From Aminipila luticellarii (GTDB lineage: Bacteria; Bacillota; Clostridia; Peptostreptococcales; Anaerovoracaceae): a DNA stretch of 64,000 nt. Every line of letters begins with the position of its first letter. The first letter of the stretch is position 1. The DNA is taken from contig NZ_CP035281.1 in assembly GCF_004103735.1 (NCBI RefSeq), positions 372,001-436,000 on the forward strand, given 5' to 3'. The position numbers and the translations under genes were made by a program. A model generated the notes under the pieces. It was given only the letters and a program-made list of their open reading frames with translations, was not told where the DNA came from and did not search any database. Positions 44,961 through 52,726 of this stretch are shown here, one piece after another.

Positions 44961-45716
44961 ATGCGAACGATTATATGGTTTATATATTTTTGGCTGTATT
45001 TGATCATGATTTATCCGAAACAGCGTTATTTTGAAAAACGGAAAAAGGCAGGGTTCAATGATCTTGAAGGGATTAATCAGGTTGTCCAGGATTGGGCAGC
45101 CCGATTGTTAAGGATGGCAGGGGTGACCTGTACGGTAAAGGGACTGGAAAATATACCGAAGGATCAGCCGGTACTTTTTACCAGCAATCATCAAGGCTAT
45201 TTTGACATTCCTCTGATGATTACCCGGCTGGATAAGACCAATCCGCTGGTGGCCAAAAACAGCATAGAGAAAATCCCCTTTATATCAAATTGGATGAAGC
45301 TATTTGACTGCCTGTTTCTTGACAGGGAAAATGCCAGACAATCTGTACGGGTCTTTGGAGAAGCAGAAAACCTCATCCGCCAAGGCAGATCGGTTATCAT
45401 CTTTCCGGAGGGAACCAGAAGCAGAAAGGATGAAGCGGGAGAGTTTAAAGAGGGTGCTTTTAAAATTGCTTTAAAAACAGGAGTCCCTATCGTTCCCGTA
45501 GCAATCGACGGATCCTACCGGGCAATGGAAGCAAACGGCATGTGGATCCATCCGGCAGATGTCCGGATAACGGTATTGCCGCCCATTGATCCCGCTTCTC
45601 TTTCAAGAGAGGAAATAAAGCATCTGGGTGTTTCTGTCAGGTCCCAAATCATGGAGTGCAACCAGAATCCGAATCCTGATGAAGGCAGGCAGGATGAAAA
45701 AGCAGTGTATCAATAA
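44961..45716 (+). CDS. plsC: 1-acyl-sn-glycerol-3-phosphate acyltransferase
   Basis: 251 residues. Makes phosphatidic acid at the membrane. A hydrophobic N-terminal span (about 3-18), the catalytic NHQGYFD (the NHx4D box), LFLDRENARQSVR, and FPEGTRSRKDEAGEFKEGAF are all typical. Downstream terminator at 45735. Confidence 0.9.
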   Translation: MRTIIWFIYFWLYLIMIYPKQRYFEKRKKAGFNDLEGINQVVQDWAARLLRMAGVTCTVKGLENIPKDQPVLFTSNHQGYFDIPLMITRLDKTNPLVAKNSIEKIPFISNWMKLFDCLFLDRENARQSVRVFGEAENLIRQGRSVIIFPEGTRSRKDEAGEFKEGAFKIALKTGVPIVPVAIDGSYRAMEANGMWIHPADVRITVLPPIDPASLSREEIKHLGVSVRSQIMECNQNPNPDEGRQDEKAVYQ

Positions 45717-45734
45717 ATATTGTTTAGTACGATT

Positions 45735-45774
45735 AAATCCTTTAGGAGTTTATTTCTAAAGGATTTATTTTTTT
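45735..45774 (+). terminator. Terminator after plsC
   Basis: AAATCCTTTAG/CTAAAGGATTT perfect 11-bp stem, 10-base loop, then ATTTTTTT. Confidence 0.9.
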
Positions 45775-45782
45775 AAATTAAA

Positions 45783-45811
45783 TTGGAATAAGATTTTAAG
45801 TGTGTTATGCT
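45783..45811 (+). promoter_or_regulatory. Candidate promoter for the IclR-family gene
   Basis: TTGGAA, 17-base spacer, TATGCT, 35 bases before the start. Confidence 0.4.
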
Positions 45812-45846
45812 ATATCCAGTATTTAGATTGTTAGGGAGGAATCTGT

Positions 45847-46620
45847 ATGATGGAAGGTCATGAGGAGAACCTGTTAAAAAAATTTGGAGCGATAGAAAAA
45901 ATGCTGGAATTGCTGAACGCTTTTACAGCCAGCCCATATACCTATTCAGCAAAGGAATTGAGTGAGAAGCTGGGGTTTACAAAACCGACTGTTCATAGAA
46001 TTCTAAATGCATTGGAGAAGGAGAATTACGTAAGGCGCAGCTTTGACGGCAAATATACCATAGGATATAAGGCCTATCAAGTGGGCATGATATATGCCAA
46101 TAACACAGATCTCTATATGGAAATCCGAAAGGTCATAGAAAATATAGCCGGTTCCACGGGAGAACAAGTGGGATATGCTGTTTTGGAGGGTACGGACGCC
46201 TTAAGCATCTATGAATCCCAAATGCAGGATTCCCGAATACGGTATGTAGCCGGGGCTGTCTATCCGATTAACAGCGGCTGCTATGGAAAAGTGCTGATGG
46301 CGTTTTCCCATACCGAAGAGGAGCTTTGTGAAATCGTTCCCAAATTGGAATTGAAGCAGGTATCCCGCGGAGCCATCATGGATCCTCAAGAGCTGTTGGA
46401 GGAATATCGGAACATCCGAAAAAGTGGATACGGAGAAAGTGCGGACGAATATCTGGACGGCACGGTGGGGCTGGGCGTTCCGGTGTTCAAGCAGAACGGA
46501 AGCCTGGCCGGCTGCATCTCGCTTGGCGCCATTAAATCAGACCGATTCTGCAAGCTGCGGGAGCAATATCTAAAAGAATTGTTTAAAGGAGCCGGCCAAC
46601 TAAAAAATGTTATCTGGTAA
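45847..46620 (+). CDS. IclR-family transcriptional regulator
   Basis: 257 residues. The N-terminal winged helix-turn-helix (about 12-75) has YSAKELSEKLGFTKPTVHRI; the C-terminal GAF-like ligand domain (about 85-250) carries a short Cys-containing SGCYGKVLMAFS segment. IclR-type regulators control catabolic genes next door; the D-aminoacylase/YfcC/M20 cluster starts 270 bases downstream on the same strand, so it is the probable target (inference). Confidence 0.88.
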   Translation: MMEGHEENLLKKFGAIEKMLELLNAFTASPYTYSAKELSEKLGFTKPTVHRILNALEKENYVRRSFDGKYTIGYKAYQVGMIYANNTDLYMEIRKVIENIAGSTGEQVGYAVLEGTDALSIYESQMQDSRIRYVAGAVYPINSGCYGKVLMAFSHTEEELCEIVPKLELKQVSRGAIMDPQELLEEYRNIRKSGYGESADEYLDGTVGLGVPVFKQNGSLAGCISLGAIKSDRFCKLREQYLKELFKGAGQLKNVIW

Positions 46621-46646
46621 GTAACTATATTACGTTTTATAGAAGG

Positions 46647-46688
46647 AATACTGTAGTTTTACAACAGGCAAAATTACAGTATTTTTTT
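46647..46688 (+). terminator. Terminator after the IclR-family gene
   Basis: AATACTGTA/TACAGTATT stem, 19-base loop with an inner GTTTT/AAAAT pairing, then T run. Confidence 0.85.
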
Positions 46689-46753
46689 GTATTTAAGACC
46701 TGTTAAAGGAATATAATAAATACTTCACACCTATCAAAATTTTCTAAAAATTG

Positions 46754-46782
46754 TTGACCAAAACAAAAAAAGGTGCTACACT
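46754..46782 (+). promoter_or_regulatory. Promoter for the D-aminoacylase operon
   Basis: TTGACC, 17-base spacer, TACACT, about 110 bases before the start. Confidence 0.6.
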
Positions 46783-46800
46783 TAGATAAAAAATACAACA

Positions 46801-46834
46801 GTCCATATTGCAAAACAGATTCCGTGATATGGAC
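46801..46834 (+). promoter_or_regulatory. Inverted repeat in the D-aminoacylase leader (possible IclR operator)
   Basis: GTCCATAT (46801-46808) and ATATGGAC (46827-46834) with an 18-base centre, starting about 19 bases after the -10. It is placed to act as a roadblock operator or an RNA hairpin. Confidence 0.45.
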
Positions 46835-46890
46835 TTAATAAATTAAATGATTTCTACAAAAAATATTAGGAAAAAGGTAGGAAGAAGAAT

Positions 46891-48267
46891 ATGTTAGATA
46901 TTATCATTGAAGGCGGCAGCTACCCCGATTATGGCAAAGGAACCTTCGCAGCTGGAGATCTTGGAATAAAGGACGGAAAAGTGGTGGAGATTGGAAATAT
47001 AAAGACTCCGGCACAAAGGAGGATCCATGCTGCGGGGAAAATCGTGTCTCCCGGCTTTATAGATATTCATATGCATGAAGAGGACTTTCTTCAAGAGGGA
47101 GAACAGTTCGTCATAGCAGATATGATGCTGAAAATGGGAGTGACTACCTGCTTGGGCGGAAATTGCGGTGTGCAGCATCAGGACTTGGAGGTTTTTAAGG
47201 ATACCATCAACAGACTGGGGGGTTCTCCTGTCAATTACCTCATGCTGGTGGGATATAACGCCTACCGAAAGAAAGTTGGAGCAGGCCCCTATACAAAAGC
47301 GGACGCAGAACAGCAGAAAATACTGTTGGATAAGATGAAACAGCAGTTAAAGCAGGGTGCTTATGGATTTTCCTTTGGTATTGAATATGATCCCGGCATG
47401 GATATAGACGAAATCATGAATGTGCTGAAAAGTTTTGAAGATAAAAATCTATTTGTTTCGGTTCATTACAGATCAGATGCGGCTAAATCAATAGAGGCCA
47501 TCAAGGAAATGGTGCGCATTGCCGATCAGTCTCAGATGAAATTCCAGATTTCACATTTAAGCAGCTGTACGGCTATGGGATGGATGACTGAAGCGTTGAA
47601 CTTGATAAATCAGGAGATGGATAAAAACCCAAAATTAAATTACGATACCTATCCTTATTGCGCTTTTTCAACAGAAATCGGCTCTGCGGTCTTTGATGAC
47701 GGCTGTTTTGACATCTGGGGAAAATCCTATGACAGCATTCTGCTGACAGACGGAGAATACAGGAACCGGTATTGTGATAAAGAGCTGTTTGAAAAGGTGC
47801 GGAAGGAGCATCCGGAGATGCTGGTAGTAGCATTTGTAATGAATGAAGAGGAAATAGCTCAAGCCATTGCAAATCCGTATGGAATGATAGCCAGTGACGG
47901 GATTATCAATCATGGAAAAGGACATCCCAGAGCTGCCGGAACCTTTCCGAGAGTATTAGGTAAATATGTGCGGGAAGATAAGGTTCTGCCTTTAATAGAC
48001 GCTTTGAGAAAAATGACGCTGGAACCGGCAAAAAGGCTGAACCTCAATAAAAAAGGCTGTATTTTTGAAGGCTGTGACGCAGATCTTACCATCTTTGACC
48101 CGGAAAACGTAAAGGACGGAGCAGACTTTTCAGAATCCGATCTTCCCCCGGAGGGAATCGACTATGTTATTGTAAATGGAAAAATTGCAGTGGATCACAA
48201 CCAGATAAAAAATAACCGGGCCGGCAGGTTCATTTCGTATGAAATGATGCCGGAGGGTTCAATATAG
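46891..48267 (+). CDS. N-acyl-D-amino-acid deacylase (D-aminoacylase family)
   Basis: 458 residues, amidohydrolase superfamily. It removes acyl groups from N-acyl amino acids. HMHEED (metal-binding His pair) at about 57-62, NCGVQHQD, SVHYRS, ISHLSSCT and ASDGIINHGKGHPRAAGTF (catalytic Asp) match the D-aminoacylase subgroup. No signal peptide, so cytoplasmic. First gene of a likely deacylase-carrier-M20 operon. Confidence 0.85.
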   Translation: MLDIIIEGGSYPDYGKGTFAAGDLGIKDGKVVEIGNIKTPAQRRIHAAGKIVSPGFIDIHMHEEDFLQEGEQFVIADMMLKMGVTTCLGGNCGVQHQDLEVFKDTINRLGGSPVNYLMLVGYNAYRKKVGAGPYTKADAEQQKILLDKMKQQLKQGAYGFSFGIEYDPGMDIDEIMNVLKSFEDKNLFVSVHYRSDAAKSIEAIKEMVRIADQSQMKFQISHLSSCTAMGWMTEALNLINQEMDKNPKLNYDTYPYCAFSTEIGSAVFDDGCFDIWGKSYDSILLTDGEYRNRYCDKELFEKVRKEHPEMLVVAFVMNEEEIAQAIANPYGMIASDGIINHGKGHPRAAGTFPRVLGKYVREDKVLPLIDALRKMTLEPAKRLNLNKKGCIFEGCDADLTIFDPENVKDGADFSESDLPPEGIDYVIVNGKIAVDHNQIKNNRAGRFISYEMMPEGSI

Positions 48268-48286
48268 ATATATATCATATTAAGCT

Positions 48287-48318
48287 GAAAATCTGCAGAG
48301 GAAAGCTTCGGGATTTTC
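48287..48318 (+). other. Intercistronic hairpin
   Basis: GAAAATC/GATTTTC with an 18-base loop in the 80-base gap between the deacylase and YfcC genes; no T run, so likely RNA processing or stability. Confidence 0.35.
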
Positions 48319-48347
48319 TGTAATATGTAAAAGAAAGGAAACTCAAT

Positions 48348-49763
48348 ATGGAAAAGGAACAAAAAAAAGAAATCATTCAAGAAGAGCCCAAAGAAAAGAA
48401 AAGGGGCATAAACACCTTTGTCCTGCTCTTCTCCGTTCTGGTCGCCATGACTATTTTGACCTACATCCTTCCTGCCGGCCAATATGACCGACAAGAGGTA
48501 GACGGAAGGAATGTAGTCGTACAGGGAACCTATCATCAGGTAGACAGAACACCAGTAGATATTTTCCACCTATTTACAGCTATTCATGAAGGGCTTGTAG
48601 AAGCGGCTCCTATCGTTTTTTATGTAATTATCATCGGTGGCATGATCAACGTCATGAATTCCACGGGGGCACTCAACGGACTGCTTTCCACCACAGCGGA
48701 AAAACTATCCCATAGAAGGCTGGCCTTCATCGCAATCTTAATGCTTTTATTTTCACTGGGCGGAAGCTTCATCGGTATGGCGGAGGAAAGCTTGATGTAC
48801 CTTCCTATTATCATTCCTTTTGCACTGGCTTTGGGATTTGATACCTTTACCGGCTGTGCTATTGTTCTTCTGGGCATGTCCATCGGATTTACAACCGCTG
48901 TCATGAATCCGTTTACGATCGGTATTGCTCAGGGCATTGCAGAATTGCCGATTTTCTCAGGGCTTCATTTAAGACTGGGATTATATATTGTCGTATATAT
49001 AGCAGCGGTAGCCTTTGTGTACAATCACGCAAAAAAGGTTGCAAAAGACCCATCTGCGGGGATTTGGGGCGACAGGAGATATGAAGGTGTGGCAACTATC
49101 GAAAATGCAGAGTTCACTATCCGTCATAAATTGATTTTAGTGGCCTTTGTCGGTGCTATCCTATGTCTGGTCGTTGGCGTTATCAAGTACGGTTTCTATA
49201 TGGCTGAATATTCCGGTGTATTTATTATCGTATCCATTATCTTTGCCATCCTCGGAAAGATGTCATCCCACGAATACATCGACAGCTTTATGGAGGGAGC
49301 GCAGGGAATCTTATCCGGTGCACTGATCTGCGGCTTTGCCAGAGGCATCGTCGTTGTGCTGACCAACGGAAATATTATTGATACCATTTTGAACGGTGCG
49401 GCCACTGTGCTAGAGCAGACCTCTACGTCCATATGTGCTGCCGGAATGTTCGTCGTTCAGGCTATCCTTCATCTGCTGGTTCCTTCCGGAAGCGGTCAGG
49501 CTATGCTGACCATGCCGATTATGGTGCCGCTGGCAGATTTACTGCACGTGACCCGTCAGACAGCCTGCCTGATCTTTACATTGGCAGATGGAATTGGAAA
49601 CACCATTCTCCCTACCTCCGGTTACTTCATGGCAGCCCTTGCAGTAGCAGGACTTTCATGGGGACAGTGGGCAAAGAAGATGTGGCCTTTTGTTCTAGGG
49701 GAATATCTGGTTGCTATCGTGGTTGTAGTCATTGCAAATTCCATGGGATACGGCCCATTTTAA
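48348..49763 (+). CDS. YfcC/DcuC-family membrane carrier
   Basis: 471 residues with about 12 membrane spans and a charged cytoplasmic N-terminus (residues 1-20). LPAGQYDRQEVDGRNVV, GGSFIGMAEESLMYLPIIIP and the C-terminal LVPSGSGQAMLTMPIMVPLA are the family hallmarks (PF03606). Relatives are proposed to carry amino acids, peptides or dicarboxylates. Between two deacylase-type genes, the likely cargo is an acyl- or conjugated amino acid (inference). Confidence 0.83.
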   Translation: MEKEQKKEIIQEEPKEKKRGINTFVLLFSVLVAMTILTYILPAGQYDRQEVDGRNVVVQGTYHQVDRTPVDIFHLFTAIHEGLVEAAPIVFYVIIIGGMINVMNSTGALNGLLSTTAEKLSHRRLAFIAILMLLFSLGGSFIGMAEESLMYLPIIIPFALALGFDTFTGCAIVLLGMSIGFTTAVMNPFTIGIAQGIAELPIFSGLHLRLGLYIVVYIAAVAFVYNHAKKVAKDPSAGIWGDRRYEGVATIENAEFTIRHKLILVAFVGAILCLVVGVIKYGFYMAEYSGVFIIVSIIFAILGKMSSHEYIDSFMEGAQGILSGALICGFARGIVVVLTNGNIIDTILNGAATVLEQTSTSICAAGMFVVQAILHLLVPSGSGQAMLTMPIMVPLADLLHVTRQTACLIFTLADGIGNTILPTSGYFMAALAVAGLSWGQWAKKMWPFVLGEYLVAIVVVVIANSMGYGPF

Positions 49764-49818
49764 CAGCAGATTAGAATAAAGTAATTCTGTATAAGAGCAG
49801 TTTATGAGAGGAAATGAC

Positions 49819-50991
49819 ATGAGTATTTATGAGCAGTTAAAAGAAAAAGCATATTTAAACATGGAGAACTATAAAAGTCTGTGTAAAGAATTAAATGATT
49901 TTCTTGCAGATAACCCTGAGATTTCGGGTGAAGAATTTCAATCATCCCAGAAAATTGCAGATATTCTGAAAGAGCAGGGCTATAAAGTGGAGAAGCCCTT
50001 TGACGGATATGAAACAGCTTTTAAAGCCACATACGGAAATAAAAAACATACCCGAAAAATTGCGATCTTGACAGAATACGATGCTTTGCCCGGTATCGGA
50101 CATGCCTGCGGACATTGTACCAGTGCGGCGATCAGCCTACTTACCGGATTGAGCGTCAAGGACATGCAGGATGAACTGGATGCAGACATAGATATTATCG
50201 GTACGCCCATTGAGGAAACAGACGGAGCAAAATGTACCATGGCACGAGACGGCGTTTTTGATTCGTATGATATGGCGCTGATGGTTCATTTATATGGTGA
50301 AAATCTGTTAGCCCCTAAGCTTCAGGCGCTGGATTCCTATCTTTATACCTTTCACGGAAAATCCGCCCATGCTTCGGCAGCTCCTTGGGAAGGAAACAAT
50401 GCCCTAAATGGGGTGCAGCTCATGTTTCATGCCCTCGATATGCTGAGACAGCATGTGAAACCGGATGTGAGAATACATGGCGTAGTTCGAGAGGGCGGTC
50501 TTGCACCCAACATCGTTCCCGAGTCCGCTTCCGCAGAATTTTATTTTAGATCCATGGATCGGGGCGATTTAAATGAATTGGTTAAAAAAGCGGATGACTG
50601 CGCAAAGGGAGCGGCGATTGCCACTCAGACCACTTTTGAAAGAGTGGCTACCGCAGAGTCCTATGACAATCTGAAAGGAAATCGAACCGGCAATGCCGTA
50701 CTGGCAGAGACGTATGCGGAACTGGGGCTTGAAATAGGCGATACAGAAAAAATCTTTGGTTCCTCCGATGCGGGAAATGTAAGTATGGTGTGTCCGACCT
50801 TTCACCCTTTAGTTCAAATTGTGGAGCCTACCGTGGCGATTCATACCAGAGAGTTTGCGGAGGCCGTCAAATCTGATCGAGCTTATGAGGGCATGATGAA
50901 TGGGGCAAGGATTTTAATCCTGCAAATACTGAAAATTTTTACAGATCCAGAAAAGTTAGAAGCCATGAAAAAGGACTTTGACGGGAAATAA
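49819..50991 (+). CDS. M20-family amidohydrolase (p-aminobenzoyl-glutamate hydrolase/PM20D2-like)
   Basis: 390 residues. Zinc dipeptidase fold with EYDALPGIGHACGHCTSAA (metal residues), GTPIEETDGAK and the dimerisation domain HGKSAHASAAPWEGNNALNG. The HACGHC form and VREGGLAPNIVPESAS match the AbgB/PM20D2 branch, which cleaves amide-linked amino acids. The ATG at 49819 follows GAGAGGA by 6 bases; the ATG at 49804 has no Shine-Dalgarno. A terminator with an unusually large loop follows. Confidence 0.87.
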   Translation: MSIYEQLKEKAYLNMENYKSLCKELNDFLADNPEISGEEFQSSQKIADILKEQGYKVEKPFDGYETAFKATYGNKKHTRKIAILTEYDALPGIGHACGHCTSAAISLLTGLSVKDMQDELDADIDIIGTPIEETDGAKCTMARDGVFDSYDMALMVHLYGENLLAPKLQALDSYLYTFHGKSAHASAAPWEGNNALNGVQLMFHALDMLRQHVKPDVRIHGVVREGGLAPNIVPESASAEFYFRSMDRGDLNELVKKADDCAKGAAIATQTTFERVATAESYDNLKGNRTGNAVLAETYAELGLEIGDTEKIFGSSDAGNVSMVCPTFHPLVQIVEPTVAIHTREFAEAVKSDRAYEGMMNGARILILQILKIFTDPEKLEAMKKDFDGK

Positions 50992-51024
50992 GAACAAATA
51001 AAAATTGGAGATAAAAAAGTCAAT

Positions 51025-51095
51025 AAAGAACCAGATTGAATGAACGGTTTCTGATCCGATGGACAGGAGAAAGCTCATGAAAATCTGGTTCTTTT
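51025..51095 (+). terminator. Long-loop terminator after the M20 gene
   Basis: AAAGAACCAGATT/AATCTGGTTCTTT perfect 13-bp stem then T run; the 44-base loop is unusually long for a terminator. Confidence 0.75.
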
Positions 51096-51281
51096 TGTAT
51101 AACCTTCTAAAATCTCATACCGCATAATAGTATTTAAAAGAGTCTAATTTATAGCAAAGAAAGCTTTTGTCTGAGAACAAATTCTATTTTTTTTGTAAAA
51201 ACAATTTGTTAAACTTGTTATATTTCAAATGTTTTCGTTAAAAAAGGAAGGGAAAAAGAGAAATGAATTGAAAAAGTCTAG

Positions 51282-51309
51282 TTGATTTTTGGTGCTTCTA
51301 TGCTATTCT
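51282..51309 (+). promoter_or_regulatory. Extended -10 promoter for the polyferredoxin-PFOR-Nfn operon
   Basis: TTGATT, 16-base spacer, TGC then TATTCT (extended -10). Confidence 0.5.
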
Positions 51310-51354
51310 GGTTATGTAAAAATATGGAGTGTACTTTATTATGTATACAGTATC

Positions 51355-51368
51355 CATAATATATTATG
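51355..51368 (+). promoter_or_regulatory. Palindrome in the polyferredoxin leader
   Basis: CATAATATATTATG, a perfect 14-bp dyad about 45 bases downstream of the -10; candidate operator for a redox or metabolic regulator. Confidence 0.4.
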
Positions 51369-51403
51369 CAAAGCACAAAAATCTATTGTAGGAGGAAAGG
51401 TAA

Positions 51404-52708
51404 ATGGGTAACGTTCGGGAAAATAATTGTACCTCAGTGCCAAACAACAAAAATGTTGATGAAAGAACAAAAGAAATTTTAAAAATACTGCCGGGAGGGG
51501 ACTGCGGCGGATATGGAGGATGTCAATGTGAAAGCTGTCAAGCCTGTGCCATAGCCATCGCACAGGGAGCATCCATTGCTTTGTGTCCGGCCTGCTCTCA
51601 GGAAAAGGTTTCTGCCCTTGCTGAATTGATGGGCGCAGAGCCTGTAACCATACAGGAAAAAGTGGCCTTTATTCGCTGTGCAGGGGACGCAGCAGGAAAA
51701 AAGAGACTGGAAGGCTGCTCGGATTGTGAAGAGGCTAAAAAGAAGGGCTTCTTAAAGGGAGAGTGCAGCTTTGGCTGCATAGGACTTGGTTCTTGCATAG
51801 AACGGTGTAAATTTGATGCCATGTCGCTGGTAGACGGTACTGTAAAGATCGATAAAGAAAAATGTAACGGCTGCCAAGCCTGTTTGGGAATGTGCCCGCA
51901 GGAAATCATCGTCATGGTTCCAAGGGAAGCTACCAATTTTATTCCTTGTGCCTCTCAAAATGATGAAGAAACCACCAGAAAAATATGCGGAAGCGGTTGT
52001 ATCGGCTGCGGGGACTGTGAGGAAGTCTGTCCGGAGAATGCAATCGCTATAATAGATAATTGTGCGGTCATCGATTATGACAAATGTGTCGGATGCATAG
52101 CATGTGCGGTAAAGTGCCGTAAGAAAATCATTGTTGACGAGCTTCATGACCTGACCAAGCTGAAAGAAAATATCGCTTTTGTTCGATGCAGAGGCGGAAA
52201 GAAGGCAAATGCTAAATTTAAGGCCTTGGGTGTGGAAACCTGTGCGGATGCCTCAAAGATCAGAAACGAAGCTATGGATTTATGTCAGGTTGGATGTATT
52301 GGCCTGGGGGACTGCACAAAAGTCTGTCGTTATGATGCGATTACCATAGCCGACGGCACAGCAAAGATTGATCCGGAAAAGTGCGTCGGCTGTCTGGATT
52401 GCGTCACCGCCTGTCCGAATGATTTAATTGTTGAAGTCCCGTATGCAGGCGGTAAATTGGTCGCCTGTGCGTCTACATATGACTGTGACGAAAAGCTCAG
52501 AGTTTGCGGAGAGGGCTGTATCGGCTGCGGAGACTGCGCTTCCAACTGTCCGAACGGCGCCATTACCATAAAGGATCTACACGCGGTGGTAAACGGCGAG
52601 CTGTGTGAGAATTGTTCCGTATGTTCTTATATGTGCTCCCGAACGGCGCTTGTAGAGCTGGTGGTTCCGGAAGCCAATTATCTGCAAAGAAAAGCGATGG
52701 GGATATAG
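51404..52708 (+). CDS. RnfB-like soluble polyferredoxin with duplicated Fe-S module
   Basis: 434 residues. Residues 24-75 resemble the RnfB Fe-S domain (ILKILPGGDCGGYGG, then Cys-rich to CPAC) but with altered Cys spacing. Two similar modules follow: 87-246 and 257-420, each with a VxFxRC strand, a C-GCIGLG-C motif, a CxxCxxCxxxC, a C-GCIGCGDC motif and a final CxxCxxC. That is eight Cys motifs for about eight [4Fe-4S] clusters plus the N-terminal one. Unlike RnfB there is no N-terminal membrane helix and no rnfCDGEA genes nearby, so the protein is probably soluble. It precedes nifJ by 18 bases, suggesting it wires PFOR or NfnAB electrons. Confidence 0.82.
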   Translation: MGNVRENNCTSVPNNKNVDERTKEILKILPGGDCGGYGGCQCESCQACAIAIAQGASIALCPACSQEKVSALAELMGAEPVTIQEKVAFIRCAGDAAGKKRLEGCSDCEEAKKKGFLKGECSFGCIGLGSCIERCKFDAMSLVDGTVKIDKEKCNGCQACLGMCPQEIIVMVPREATNFIPCASQNDEETTRKICGSGCIGCGDCEEVCPENAIAIIDNCAVIDYDKCVGCIACAVKCRKKIIVDELHDLTKLKENIAFVRCRGGKKANAKFKALGVETCADASKIRNEAMDLCQVGCIGLGDCTKVCRYDAITIADGTAKIDPEKCVGCLDCVTACPNDLIVEVPYAGGKLVACASTYDCDEKLRVCGEGCIGCGDCASNCPNGAITIKDLHAVVNGELCENCSVCSYMCSRTALVELVVPEANYLQRKAMGI

Positions 52709-52726
52709 ATGAAAGGAAGTGATTTG

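Larger units (their letters stand above)
50992..51403 (+). other. 412-base non-coding stretch
   Basis: It contains the M20 operon terminator (51025-51095), an AT-rich zone with no recognisable gene, a promoter (51282-51309) and a perfect 14-bp palindrome (51355-51368) before the polyferredoxin gene. Confidence 0.7.

Noticed and set aside
46894-47178. Antisense ORF opposite the D-aminoacylase
   Set aside because: No Shine-Dalgarno or recognisable domain; the sense frame has all conserved amidohydrolase motifs.
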